This document shows, one piece after another, positions 1 to 9,318 of a stretch of DNA of 64,000 nucleotides. The translations under genes and the position numbers were made by a program. The stretch's first letter is position 1; every line of letters begins with the position of its first letter. The stretch is taken from assembly GCF_900129575.1 (NCBI RefSeq), contig NZ_FQWE01000005.1, positions 248,001 through 312,000 on the forward strand, read 5' to 3'. A model generated the notes under the pieces. That model was not told the DNA's origin and searched no databases. It saw only the letters and a program-made list of their open reading frames with translations. This stretch comes from Flavobacterium segetis (GTDB taxonomy: Bacteria; Bacteroidota; Bacteroidia; Flavobacteriales; Flavobacteriaceae).

Positions 1-3000
1 TTACCATTAATTGCTAACTCATTATCATTTTCATCCTTTATTGTGAAATTATTAAAAAGAATTGCTTCGCCGGTAAATTTAATATTATCGTTGATAGATT
101 TGAACGTGGCATTAAGTTGAGTCGCTTTAAATCCAATATCATTAAATTGTAGTTCTCCAATAACAACTGGCTCGTTAATATTTCCAGTTATCTTAAAATT
201 ACCATTTAGAAAACCAGTACTCTCCTTTAAATTATCTAAAGTGAATCCTTGAATACTTTTTAAATTTAATTGTTCAATATCTAAATTCATATTAAAACTA
301 CTTTGAGTAGTTCTATATATTCCATCCAGATTGACTTGATTCCCTAAGCCTGTTATTTTGATTTGCGCATTGTAATCATTTGCAATATTATTTTTTACCT
401 GAATATTGATATTTCCAACAGTATCTTTTTTAAATGTAAAGTTTTCAATGTTTAAGTCAGAAGTAAAAAGAGGAGTTGCAGTTAAATCTTTTATAGATGC
501 ATTACCATTTATTTCTCCGCTTAATTGTAGATCATTTTTCTCTACAAAACTTGTAATAGTGCTTATATTAAAATTTTTGAAATCTACTGAAATGGGTGCA
601 TTTTTACTTTTGGTTTCTGATTGAATTGAAATACTACTTCCAGCCTTACTTAAATCAAATTGATCAATGAAAATGCCTTTTTTTCCAAAACTAATTACAT
701 TTTCAGGATCTATTTTCCAAAATTCATAATTCAGCAACAAATTGTCAATATCGATATTTACATCATTATTCCCATCCAGTGAAGTAAGCGTACCGCCAAT
801 AATATAGCGTTCTACTTCTTTTGAGTCCTTCAAAATAATTTTATAATCCACTATATTATTTGCTACTGCGCCGCTAACGCTTGTAAATGGCAATTTCAAT
901 AAATTATTTTGTACATCATCAATAATTAAATCGTAGAGCAAGGCTTTATCCTGTGTGTCAATTTTTAAAATGGCATTAGCGATTGTATTTTCTCCATATA
1001 TTAATTTTGGAATGGCGCCGTTTATGACTATTGTATCATTGACAGAATTATATTTCCCATTTAAAGTAATAGTTTCTAAACTTTTAAGGTTAGGAACAAC
1101 TTTAAATAAGATAGGATCATCTTTTATAGCAATTGTGAAATTAAATTGCTGCGGCTGTAAAGTTTTCTTCTTTTCATTGGGATTACTATCATAATAAGTG
1201 GCAATCGAATTTGTTAGCGCAGCACCAACTTTAGAGAGTTGATATTTACCTATTATTTCAGCAGCTAAAAATGGTGATTTTATTACTAACGAATTTCTTT
1301 TAGCAGTTGATTTTGCGAAAACACTTATGGAATCAATTGCAAACTGATCTTTAGCATTAGTAACGTTTATACTATGTGCAATTACACTACCGTTCAAGTA
1401 ATCTAAATTTGCAGATTGAATGTCAGCATCAACTATTCCTCTAATTTTTAACGGTCCTGCGTGTAAGTTTAATTTTTCTAAATCGGCAATATCTATATTT
1501 AACTTTAATTTTGCAGTTGGATATTTATCCTTAAAATTTCCACTACTAACTAGAGTAAAAGCAAGATTCGGATCTTTTGCAGCAGCTATAGCATTAAAAT
1601 TTCCACTTTTGATAGCTCCTTTGAGACTAAGATTTTTATAAGTGTAATTATTAAAATAGGCTTTCATAAGAGTCCCATTTATTGTCGCAACAGCAGTTTT
1701 TGGATTAAAACCAGTTCCTTTAATATGAGCTTTTAAAGTTACGTTGCCCACAGAATCATTTTTAATTAATTTTCCTAAATTAAAATTTTTCAATTCTGTT
1801 TCTACATCATATTTTTCGAAATTTTTCCTACTTTGATCAAATTTGGCTATCATTTTAGCATTACCAAAACTACTTGTTAAATTCATATTGGTATAAAAAT
1901 CAGTAATAGTACCTTTGAATATTCCTTTAACGGCAAATTTTGCTGGTAGCTGAATAGATTTTGGTACTGTGCCTTTTGGCAAAAAACTATTAAAATCTTT
2001 CGCTGTAGATTGTAAATCTTTAATGTCTAAATCAAAAATTGTTTTATTTATATCTGGTAAACCTGTAATCCTTCCGCTTGCCATTAATTTTGTTTCACCT
2101 ACGCCACTAATAGCTATCGAAGGGAAGATCATATTTTTTACTTTTCCTGTAATTTTGCCATTAACAAGTAAAATTGCATTTGGATTACTACTAAAAGGAT
2201 TAATGTTACTCAAAGTGGGAGCAAAAAGTAAAATATCAGCTACACCTAATTTGCTATTCTTAAAATTAGCATTTAAACTTAATTCTTCTGGATTTTTTGC
2301 TAATGATGCAATTGATGGATAGCCAATTTTAATTTCGTCTTGTAATTCAGTTTGAGGTGTTTTTAAATATAATTTTTTAAAGAACGCATTCTTTGAACCG
2401 TAGAAAAATTCAGTTGTTAATTTTTGAATATTTAAACCACTTTTGTCTTTTACCGTGAGTGACTTAGCTAAACCGGATATGTTTTCAGGATTGTAATTGA
2501 AAGACTCTAACTCTAAATTTAGTTTTTTTATATCTAAGTGGTTATAATCAACGCCTTTTTCACTTTCCGCTACATTATTATTATCATATTTAAAATTTAC
2601 TCTATTTACTGTAGCATTATTAACTTTTACTTGCCAGCGATTAGGTTCAGTTGACACTGTTTTTGTTTTGGAAATTATTTTTAATGCTTTATCAAGAGAA
2701 AGATTTCCTTCTAGTCCTGTTAACTTTATGCTTTCAACAATAGCAAATTGATTGTTCAAATCCATTTTGTCAATTTTCGCTATCAACTTCTTTAAATAAA
2801 AAGCTGTAGATAATTTCGACTGTTCATTTTTATAAGTAAGATCAATTTTTGATAAATCAATTTCATCTAATTTTAATTTTAAGTTAAACTCTGATTGATT
2901 TGTACTCACTTTATTAGGAATAGGTGATGGGGTAATACCTTGTTTTACATTTAATTTTAAGCCATTGATTTTTGTTTTTGGAACTTCAAAATTCATTTTG

Positions 3001-3566
3001 TCCAAATCAAATGTTTTAATTGTAGTCTGAAAGTGATTTAAATTTGCAATTATTCTATTTTTAGTTGTGGCATCATCGAAATTAAAATGTATTCGATCAA
3101 GTTCAATTTCATTTACAGAAAATTTTATTGGTGTAGAATTATTTTTAGACTTTTCAGATGAAGCAAAAGCATCGATGATGTAATCAAAATTAAATTTATA
3201 ATTTGAATTTCTATTTATATTAACTGTAATTCCCTCTAAATGAGCAGAATTTATATTAACTTTATTGTTTACTAATTGAAATAAACTTATGTCGACTGCG
3301 AGTTTTTCCCCAGCAATTAAGGTATCTTTAGTCTGATCTTGAAAATAAATTCCTTCTAAAATAATTTTTTTTGGAAAACCAATCTCGATTCGGTCAATAG
3401 ATACTTTAGTTTTAATTTTTTCTTGTATAAAATTAACTGCTTTCATCTTAGCATAGCTTTGAACAGTTGGTATCTGAATTGCAACTACTCCAATTAAAAA
3501 CAGCATTACAATAGATGCGATGACCCAAAGTATTATTTTCGCACCTTTCTTAAAATATTTTTTCAA
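1..3566 (-). CDS. TamB/AsmA-like translocation and assembly module protein (3' end cut off)
   Basis: About 1188 codons are visible; the C-terminus lies beyond the left edge. The protein starts with a basic stretch and one membrane helix (about residues 8-28). A very long, repetitive, Asn/Lys/Asp-rich beta-type region follows, typical of AsmA/TamB proteins anchored in the inner membrane and bridging the periplasm. In proteobacteria TamB works with an Omp85 partner; in Bacteroidota the role is inferred to be envelope biogenesis or lipid transport. The start is a TTG at 3566: an in-frame TAG lies 15 codons upstream's limit and no ATG is available. A promoter-like TTG-N20-TAATTTTA lies just upstream (3583-3613), giving a very short leader. 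The diagnostic C-terminal TamB domain is not visible, so the exact family is inferred from length and architecture. Confidence 0.75.
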   Translation of the reverse strand, partial: MKKYFKKGAKIILWVIASIVMLFLIGVVAIQIPTVQSYAKMKAVNFIQEKIKTKVSIDRIEIGFPKKIILEGIYFQDQTKDTLIAGEKLAVDISLFQLVNNKVNINSAHLEGITVNINRNSNYKFNFDYIIDAFASSEKSKNNSTPIKFSVNEIELDRIHFNFDDATTKNRIIANLNHFQTTIKTFDLDKMNFEVPKTKINGLKLNVKQGITPSPIPNKVSTNQSEFNLKLKLDEIDLSKIDLTYKNEQSKLSTAFYLKKLIAKIDKMDLNNQFAIVESIKLTGLEGNLSLDKALKIISKTKTVSTEPNRWQVKVNNATVNRVNFKYDNNNVAESEKGVDYNHLDIKKLNLELESFNYNPENISGLAKSLTVKDKSGLNIQKLTTEFFYGSKNAFFKKLYLKTPQTELQDEIKIGYPSIASLAKNPEELSLNANFKNSKLGVADILLFAPTLSNINPFSSNPNAILLVNGKITGKVKNMIFPSIAISGVGETKLMASGRITGLPDINKTIFDLDIKDLQSTAKDFNSFLPKGTVPKSIQLPAKFAVKGIFKGTITDFYTNMNLTSSFGNAKMIAKFDQSRKNFEKYDVETELKNFNLGKLIKNDSVGNVTLKAHIKGTGFNPKTAVATINGTLMKAYFNNYTYKNLSLKGAIKSGNFNAIAAAKDPNLAFTLVSSGNFKDKYPTAKLKLNIDIADLEKLNLHAGPLKIRGIVDADIQSANLDYLNGSVIAHSINVTNAKDQFAIDSISVFAKSTAKRNSLVIKSPFLAAEIIGKYQLSKVGAALTNSIATYYDSNPNEKKKTLQPQQFNFTIAIKDDPILFKVVPNLKSLETITLNGKYNSVNDTIVINGAIPKLIYGENTIANAILKIDTQDKALLYDLIIDDVQNNLLKLPFTSVSGAVANNIVDYKIILKDSKEVERYIIGGTLTSLDGNNDVNIDIDNLLLNYEFWKIDPENVISFGKKGIFIDQFDLSKAGSSISIQSETKSKNAPISVDFKNFNISTITSFVEKNDLQLSGEINGNASIKDLTATPLFTSDLNIENFTFKKDTVGNINIQVKNNIANDYNAQIKITGLGNQVNLDGIYRTTQSSFNMNLDIEQLNLKSIQGFTLDNLKESTGFLNGNFKITGNINEPVVIGELQFNDIGFKATQLNATFKSINDNIKFTGEAILFNNFTIKDENDNELAING

Positions 3567-3870
3567 ATGAGATTTTTTTTGCTAAAATTAGCGTTTTTCA
3601 ATGATAATTACAACTTATCAAATTGTCACGATAGGAGATAAAGATCATAAATTGCAGTGTGGATGTATTTATATCTTTTTAAAAATTTATTATAGAATTT
3701 TAATTTTGGGTAAATTTTAACTTAGAATTTACAAGCTTTTTAAATTTCAAATCTTACGGGAATTTTTGTTTATGAAATCAGATCAGAATCAAAGCCTAAG
3801 TGATTTATGGTAGGATAATTTAAATAGGAATAATAAAATATACGATTTAAACGTTCATTGCGAAATAAAA
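3567..3870. other. Intergenic region upstream of the TamB-like gene
   Basis: AT-rich spacer. It holds the likely minus-strand promoter of the TamB-like gene near 3583-3613 (-7-like TAATTTTA, one mismatch to TAnnTTTG, with TTG 20 bp upstream). I see no ORF, RNA gene or repeat in the rest. Confidence 0.4.
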
Positions 3871-3901
3871 AAACGCCTTGCTAAAATTTAGAAAGGCGTT
3901 T
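3871..3901 (-). terminator. Rho-independent terminator of the small hydrophilic protein gene
   Basis: Nine-bp arms AAACGCCTT (3871-3879) and AAGGCGTTT (3893-3901) enclose a 13-nt loop. Read on the minus strand the hairpin is followed by a run of T. It lies 13 bp after the stop codon of the 64-residue gene. Confidence 0.8.
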
Positions 3902-3913
3902 GTAAAAAAAAGA

Positions 3914-4108
3914 TTATTTCTTTTCTTCATTATTTAATTTGTCGTCCCAGTCTGGTTTTTCTCCTTTAAATTTTTGAGTATCAACATCGTAATTTTCATC
4001 GTTTTTTAACACTTCTTCAAAATCTTTATACTCATGTTTTCTCATGTCGCTTCTATTATCGGAATGTGTTTGATTAGGCTTCTGCGGGTTTTGATGTTTT
4101 GAGTTCAT
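3914..4108 (-). CDS. Small hydrophilic hypothetical protein, 64 aa
   Basis: A 64-residue protein rich in Asn, Asp, Glu and Lys, with no signal peptide or membrane segment. The N-terminus is Asn/Gln/Pro-rich and the C-terminal half is charged, with a WDDKLNNEEKK end. It resembles the short, probably disordered cytosolic proteins common in Flavobacterium; I do not recognise a named family. A terminator directly follows, and a -7-like TATCTTTA lies upstream around 4129-4136, both supporting a real single-gene transcript. Function unknown. Confidence 0.6.
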   Translation of the reverse strand: MNSKHQNPQKPNQTHSDNRSDMRKHEYKDFEEVLKNDENYDVDTQKFKGEKPDWDDKLNNEEKK

Positions 4109-4293
4109 AGCTTTTTACTTTTAATTTTTATAAAGATACGTACTGAAATATTATTGCTGTTATACTATTTCTAACTAATGTTACAAAATTTTTGTTAATG
4201 ATAAAATAAGATAAAACTTCGAGCACTAATAATTAGAAAGAAAAACATTCAAGAGTAATTATTTAACGCACTTAATTTTATGAATGTTTTATT

Positions 4294-4872
4294 TTAAACA
4301 CCTTTTTTGGGACCACTTATAACCGTCGAAATTAAACCTTTTTGTTCCGTAAATTCTGCCAGCAGAACGCCTCCCAAATGTAAGACAATGAACGTTAATA
4401 AGTAATAAATTGACAAAACATGAATTTGCTCCATTGCATCTTTTAGGTTTTTAGGCCCTAAAACAATAATTAAACCGGTTATCAAAGAGATGGCTACACA
4501 TCCGTAAAAAATAAGGTAAACCCAATATTGAAATCGCTGTTTTGAGGATAGTCCCACTGCAAATGGATTTATAAATTTCATCTGTCCGAAAAGCGGGAGA
4601 ATCAACCTTATGGTGTAAAGCCCTACCAAAGCGTAACCGAAATAAATATGCCAATCCCACATTGGTTTTCTTATTTTTTTGGCGAGTGTAATTAATTGGT
4701 CTTTTGATAAAGATTGATCTGTAGTGGCAAGATATTCTTGAATAATTTCTGCTACATGATTTTTATTCATCCATGTTAGTCTCAAAAATATTGTTATTAG
4801 CATCACTGTAAAACAAATAGCAATCGACCAGTGCATTATTCTAAAAATAATGGAAAAATCTCTATTTTTCAT
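4294..4872 (-). CDS. Cytochrome b561-like membrane protein (b-type heme)
   Basis: 192 residues with four to five hydrophobic helices. Histidines sit in the expected helix positions: H14 (MHWS), H75 (WDWHIYFGY), H151 (QIHVL) and H165 (LHLGG). This is the bis-histidine pattern of prokaryotic cytochrome b561 / Ni-Fe hydrogenase b-subunit-like proteins, which pass electrons through the inner membrane via two hemes. The partner dehydrogenase is not encoded nearby, so the electron donor is unknown. The C-terminus ends shortly after the last helix. It is transcribed alone, with AT-rich spacers on both sides. Confidence 0.8.
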   Translation of the reverse strand: MKNRDFSIIFRIMHWSIAICFTVMLITIFLRLTWMNKNHVAEIIQEYLATTDQSLSKDQLITLAKKIRKPMWDWHIYFGYALVGLYTIRLILPLFGQMKFINPFAVGLSSKQRFQYWVYLIFYGCVAISLITGLIIVLGPKNLKDAMEQIHVLSIYYLLTFIVLHLGGVLLAEFTEQKGLISTVISGPKKGV

Positions 4873-4949
4873 AATTTATTGTGTAAAATTGATGTTTAAA
4901 ACTCAGTTACATAAAAATAATTATTCTAATGTTCAATTTGCTACGAGAT

Positions 4950-5387
4950 TTAAAGGGTGATGAATTCTTCACTTTTTGGAAATAGACTGATTGCTTGGAC
5001 TGCAACTTCAGGAGTAGGATTAGCTATTTTTCGTAATTTTGTGTCCATCCAAGCCCCATCAACGGTAATTATTGCGCAAATTGCATTTTCATCGTTTAAA
5101 AATTCATGTACTATTGACCATCGAGATGCATCAGGTTTCATTTTTGAAATTTTAGTTTGCATCGTTATTTTATCAGAAAGTTTTATTTCCTTTTTAAATA
5201 CACATTCTTCTCGAAAAAGAATAGGCCCAAAGTGTTGCTTTTGTAGCACTTGCATCGTCAATCCTAAACCTTCTAGGATTTCGATTCGATGTTGCGCACC
5301 AAAATCATAATAAGCACTGTGACGAATGTGAAAATTTGGATCTAAATCCGACCAACGAAAAGATAAGTGTTTGCTGAAAGACATCAT
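4950..5387 (-). CDS. Acyl-CoA thioesterase, hotdog fold
   Basis: About 145 residues, the usual size for the 4-hydroxybenzoyl-CoA thioesterase / YbgC-like group. The N-terminal segment RWSDLDPNFHIRHSAYYDFG (residues 11-30) matches the catalytic D-x-(N/H)-x-x-(V/I)-x-x-x-x-Y-x-x-(F/Y) region. The rest alternates beta strands around one central helix. It probably hydrolyses a cytosolic acyl-CoA; the chain specificity cannot be read. The frame extends upstream to a TTG at 5432, but that TTG lies inside a -7 box (TACGTTTG, minus strand 5437-5430), so one of the two ATG codons at 5387 or 5384 is preferred. Confidence 0.8.
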   Translation of the reverse strand: MMSFSKHLSFRWSDLDPNFHIRHSAYYDFGAQHRIEILEGLGLTMQVLQKQHFGPILFREECVFKKEIKLSDKITMQTKISKMKPDASRWSIVHEFLNDENAICAIITVDGAWMDTKLRKIANPTPEVAVQAISLFPKSEEFITL

Positions 5388-5517
5388 ATAAAGTAAAAAA
5401 TTTGAAATGTGTATTGATATTAATTGATTCAAACGTAAAAATAGTCAATTCACAGTGACCTTAGAGTTTTAGCACTTCTCTTTTTTTTGTAAAATTATCA
5501 CATTTTACATTTGTAAT

Positions 5518-5847
5518 TTAGTAATTGTGATACAGTATCTGTGCAGCTACAATACCAATTATAAAAGCTATTATCACAAAAATTAGTAATAGAGAACTTC
5601 TAGGAGATTCTATAATCGCAATATTGTCAACATATAGATCCATAACGACTCCAGTAGCTCCGTAATCTAAGTTTAATTTACAGTCTACTTTTCGGTCACT
5701 TTCAAACATCGTAAAGGTGTGTTTAGCGCCGCTAATTGAGCTTTTTTCAGACACAATTTTTCCATTGAGCACAATTGACTCTCGTCCTAAAAACGAGTTA
5801 AAGACTTCTATTTTGTTATTTCCGAGTTGGATTGTTGAAAATTTCAT
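5518..5847 (-). CDS. Hypothetical protein with C-terminal membrane anchor, 109 aa
   Basis: The first 80 residues look like a small soluble beta-rich domain (MKFSTIQLGNNKIEV..., a segment with SGAKHTF, then a VVMDLYVDN strand). One strongly hydrophobic helix (about 84-104) and a short basic/aromatic tail follow. There is no signal peptide, so the soluble domain should face the cytoplasm as in tail-anchored proteins. A -7 box TATATTTG lies on the minus strand at 5871-5864, about 17 bp before the ATG. I recognise no named family; function unknown. Confidence 0.65.
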   Translation of the reverse strand: MKFSTIQLGNNKIEVFNSFLGRESIVLNGKIVSEKSSISGAKHTFTMFESDRKVDCKLNLDYGATGVVMDLYVDNIAIIESPRSSLLLIFVIIAFIIGIVAAQILYHNY

Positions 5848-6312
5848 TATTTTAGTTTTTGCCCAAATATATAAATTAGATCGAAAATTTCGTGTGTTGT
5901 TTCAAGCGATAACACTTTTTACAACTGAAAATCTGTGTTAAAGCAATTCTTTTAATGTGAATATAATCTAATAAAATAAAATATTATACTATTTTTAATT
6001 AGTGTCATTACTATAAAGACGTAATTTTTGATAAAAACTAAGCTTAAAAAATGTGGTCTTTAATACGTTTTTTAAGTTATTTGAAAGCACTTATTAATTT
6101 TGCTTTAAAGGATAAATAACTTTTCTAAACAGTTGAAATCGCTCAAAACTTCCATGTTTTAGTCAGTTAGAAATGTCAACTTGTCATATCTATTTCCGCC
6201 AACTTTAATACAAACTGACAAATCAATAGCGTCATTTGTATTGGCATAAAGATTGACTTACCGACTTTGAGTTATTAAAAACAGTATATAATAAAATTTA
6301 AATATAGTAAAA
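5848..6312. promoter_or_regulatory. Upstream region of dnaK with TGTCA/TGACA motifs and a sigma-54-like element
   Basis: The 465-bp gap has no ORF. From 6174 on it contains TGTCA (6174-6178), TGTCA (6182-6186), TGACA (6216-6220) and GTCA (6231-6234). Then comes TGGCAT-N5-TTGA (6242-6256), with the G-24/G-13 spacing of a sigma-54 promoter but A in place of C in the -12 element. The window shows the motifs; that they control heat-shock expression of dnaK is inference. The outward part (5880-6170) is plain AT-rich sequence, apart from the divergent promoter of the 109-residue gene. Confidence 0.35.
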
Positions 6313-8199
6313 ATGGGTAAAATAATCGGAATTGATTTAGGTACTACAAACTCTTGTGTTTCTGTAATGGAAGGTAGCGAAGCAGTTGTTATTCCTAATG
6401 CAGAGGGAAAAAGAACTACACCATCTATCATCGCTTTTGTTGAAGGTGGAGAGATTAAAGTGGGTGATCCTGCTAAAAGACAAGCAGTAACTAACCCAAC
6501 TAAGACTATTGCTTCTATCAAACGTTTTATGGGACAAGGTTTTGGTGAAGTTTCCGCTGAGTCAAAAAGAGTTTCTTATAAAATTGTAAAAGGGGACAAC
6601 AATACGCCACGTGTTGACATTGATGGTCGTTTGTATTCTGCGCAAGAATTGTCAGCTATGACACTTCAAAAAATGAAAAAAACTGCTGAAGACTATTTAG
6701 GTCAAACAGTTACAGAAGCAGTTATTACTGTTCCTGCTTATTTTAACGATGCACAACGTCAAGCGACAAAAGAAGCTGGCGAAATTGCAGGTCTTAAAGT
6801 AATGCGTATAATCAATGAGCCTACTGCAGCTGCACTTGCTTATGGATTGGATAAAAAAGGAACGGATCAAAAAATTGCTGTTTATGATTTAGGTGGAGGT
6901 ACATTTGATATTTCTGTTCTTGAATTAGGAGACGGAGTTTTTGAAGTACTATCTACAAACGGAGACACGCACTTAGGTGGAGATGATTTTGACCATGAAA
7001 TTATTGACTGGTTAGCTGCTGATTTCTTAGCTGCTGAAGGAATTGATTTACGTCTTGATCCAATGTCATTACAACGTTTAAAAGAAGCTGCTGAGAAAGC
7101 AAAAATAGAATTGTCATCTTCTGCTGAAACTGAAATCAACTTACCTTATGTAACTGCAACGGCTTCAGGACCAAAACACTTAGTTAAAAAATTAACTAGA
7201 GCACAATTTGAAAAATTAACTGATACATTAGTTAAACGTTCTATGGCACCAGTTGCTAGAGCTTTGAAAGATGCAGGTTTATCAGTTTCTGATATTGATG
7301 AAGTTATTCTTGTAGGAGGTTCAACTCGTATGCCAAGAATTGCTGAAGAAGTGGAGAAATTTTTTGGTAAAAAAGCGTCTAAAGGAGTTAACCCTGATGA
7401 AGTTGTTGCTATTGGAGCAGCTATTCAAGGTGGAGTTCTTTCTGGAGATGTAAAAGATGTATTGTTACTTGACGTTACACCTTTATCTTTAGGTATCGAA
7501 ACTATGGGCGGTGTTATGACTACATTAATTGAGTCTAATACTACTATTCCAACTAAGAAATCTCAAGTTTTCTCTACTGCTGCTGATTCTCAACCAACTG
7601 TTGAACTTCACGTTCTTCAAGGAGCTAGAGCAATGGCTGCTGATAACAAAACTATCGGTCGTTTCAACCTAGATGGTATTCCACCAGCACCAAGAGGAGT
7701 TCCACAAATTGAAGTAACTTTTGATATTGATGCTAATGGTATCATCAAAGTTTCTGCAACTGATAAAGGAACTGGAAAATCTCATGATATTCGTATCGAA
7801 GCTTCTTCTGGATTAACATCTGAAGAAATTGAAAGAATGAAACAAGATGCTGAAGCAAATGCTGAATCAGATAAATTGTTGAGATCTAGAGCTGAAAAAT
7901 TGAACGAAGCAGATGGAATGATTTTCCAAACTGAAACTCAATTGAAAGAATTAGGTGTTAAAATATCTGATGAGAATAAAGTTGCTGTAGAATATGCATT
8001 AACTGAATTGAGAATGGCTCACCAATCTCAAGATATTCCTGCAATTCAAACTGCATTAGACAACATCAACGCTGCTTGGAAAAAAGCAACTGAAGCTATG
8101 TACGCTGAAGGAGAGCAAGGTCAAGCAGATGCTCAGCCACAAGGTGAAGCAACTCAAGGAGACAATGTTGAAGACGTTGAATTTGAAGAAGTAAAATAA
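6313..8199 (+). CDS. dnaK: Molecular chaperone DnaK (Hsp70)
   Basis: 628 residues, full length. The N-terminal ATPase domain opens with [12 protein letters not shown] and contains [45 protein letters not shown] and the phosphate-2 type VGGSTRMP segment. The substrate-binding domain includes [15 protein letters not shown]. The helical lid is followed by a Gln/Gly-rich linker and the acidic tail [10 protein letters not shown] typical of bacterial Hsp70. It folds and refolds proteins with DnaJ and GrpE, which are not in this window. It is monocistronic, with a strong terminator and a long upstream region carrying repeated TGTCA motifs. Confidence 0.99.
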   Translation: MGKIIGIDLGTTNSCVSVMEGSEAVVIPNAEGKRTTPSIIAFVEGGEIKVGDPAKRQAVTNPTKTIASIKRFMGQGFGEVSAESKRVSYKIVKGDNNTPRVDIDGRLYSAQELSAMTLQKMKKTAEDYLGQTVTEAVITVPAYFNDAQRQATKEAGEIAGLKVMRIINEPTAAALAYGLDKKGTDQKIAVYDLGGGTFDISVLELGDGVFEVLSTNGDTHLGGDDFDHEIIDWLAADFLAAEGIDLRLDPMSLQRLKEAAEKAKIELSSSAETEINLPYVTATASGPKHLVKKLTRAQFEKLTDTLVKRSMAPVARALKDAGLSVSDIDEVILVGGSTRMPRIAEEVEKFFGKKASKGVNPDEVVAIGAAIQGGVLSGDVKDVLLLDVTPLSLGIETMGGVMTTLIESNTTIPTKKSQVFSTAADSQPTVELHVLQGARAMAADNKTIGRFNLDGIPPAPRGVPQIEVTFDIDANGIIKVSATDKGTGKSHDIRIEASSGLTSEEIERMKQDAEANAESDKLLRSRAEKLNEADGMIFQTETQLKELGVKISDENKVAVEYALTELRMAHQSQDIPAIQTALDNINAAWKKATEAMYAEGEQGQADAQPQGEATQGDNVEDVEFEEVK

Positions 8200-8250
8200 T
8201 AGATAATTTCAAAGTCGCGATTTATCGCCTCTTTACATTGTTAGTAATAG

Positions 8251-8281
8251 AAACCGTTTGCCTTAGGCAAACGGTTTTTTT
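8251..8281 (+). terminator. Rho-independent terminator after dnaK
   Basis: Perfect 12-bp stem AAACCGTTTGCC (8251-8262) / GGCAAACGGTTT (8266-8277) with a TTA loop and a following T run, 51 bp past the dnaK stop. The leading A-run on the other side could also end the convergent blh transcript. Confidence 0.9.
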
Positions 8282-8309
8282 GCTTTTATAAAACGCAACT
8301 AATATTAAT

Positions 8310-9206
8310 TTAAGAAGTTTTTACTTTTCCCTTAAACATGCGCATAATCACTAAAGCATGTGGAAAGGTAATTGCAGCCAAGAAGGAGAAAAATAGCGCA
8401 TTAAATAACTGTTCTTCTCTAAATAGGATATAGATCATTGCAATACCAGCGATGGAAATGAACCAGTATATACCAGCGGCTTTGCAATATTCATAAAAAT
8501 ATTTTATGGAAAAAGATCCATTCAAGTACGTAATTTGATCTATTATCGATGGAATACTGTGCCATAAAACAAAATAAAGTGCGAAGCCCCAAATTAAACT
8601 AGATGATTTAAACAGAACAACAAATAACAACATAAAAAATAACTCTAAAAATATTTTCTTCTTCCATTTGTCTTCCTTTAAAAATATATAAGCGCTAATT
8701 GTAATAAATACAGGTATTGCAAATTGGAGTGTTAATGAAAAATATTGAATGGGAATAGTAACGCTGGTAATTTTGAATATTATGTTTTGTACTTGGGCCG
8801 TGTGAAAATTAAATAGTAACAATAAAATGATAAAGCCGTACAAGAATTGAAAAGTTAATACTACAATTTTTGGAAAATCTTGTTTTAAATGTTGCCATTG
8901 CTGTTCACCGAAATGATAAGAACTAACTACAATAAATAATAACAGTGCAAATTGAGGTATAATATAGAATAGAATTACACCTGTTAAAACAACAAAAACG
9001 TAGTAAATAAGAATTTTAATAGGTGATTTAGCTTTGTTTTTATCATCTATGTTTTTTATAAGTAGTAAATCATTAGCGCCATGTAGAATTCCAAACGAAA
9101 AAATCAATAAAAAGCCTAAAATAATTTGGATTTGATGGGAAAAATAGGAATCCATCCATAATCCGAAGAAGCTTGCTACAAGTGCTATTTTGGGGTAATT
9201 TTTCAT
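8310..9206 (-). CDS. blh: Brp/Blh-family beta-carotene 15,15'-dioxygenase
   Basis: 298 residues with about eight hydrophobic helices. Four conserved histidines suit a non-heme iron centre: H42 (LHGANDLL), H98 (SSYHFGEQQW), H216 (LWHSIPS) and H283 (FPHALVIMR). Family knowledge: Blh splits beta-carotene into two retinal molecules, the chromophore of microbial rhodopsins. It lies head to head with the proteorhodopsin gene, with 112 bp between starts, which strongly supports this substrate and role. Beta-carotene synthesis genes are not in the window. It is AT-rich like its neighbours. Confidence 0.92.
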   Translation of the reverse strand: MKNYPKIALVASFFGLWMDSYFSHQIQIILGFLLIFSFGILHGANDLLLIKNIDDKNKAKSPIKILIYYVFVVLTGVILFYIIPQFALLLFIVVSSYHFGEQQWQHLKQDFPKIVVLTFQFLYGFIILLLLFNFHTAQVQNIIFKITSVTIPIQYFSLTLQFAIPVFITISAYIFLKEDKWKKKIFLELFFMLLFVVLFKSSSLIWGFALYFVLWHSIPSIIDQITYLNGSFSIKYFYEYCKAAGIYWFISIAGIAMIYILFREEQLFNALFFSFLAAITFPHALVIMRMFKGKVKTS

Positions 9207-9277
9207 AAATTTTAATTAATGTTTAAAAATAGCGAAAAAATAGTAAACAAAAATTTTTTTTATCGTTTATCTTTTTA

Positions 9278-9285
9278 TACTTTTG
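9278..9285 (+). promoter_or_regulatory. -7 promoter box of the proteorhodopsin gene
   Basis: TACTTTTG matches the flavobacterial TAnnTTTG consensus, 33 bp before the start codon. No clear TTG is seen at the usual upstream distance. The 112-bp divergent spacer must also hold the blh promoter, for which I see no good match. Confidence 0.5.
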
Positions 9286-9318
9286 GTTAAACAAAAAAAC
9301 AATTTAAATTAATTATTT

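Noticed and set aside
406..2322. Several plus-strand ORFs of 70-117 codons
   Set aside because: They are antisense to one continuous minus-strand TamB-like frame. Their hydrophobic, Phe/Leu/Ile-rich translations are the mirror of Lys/Asn/Asp-rich codons.
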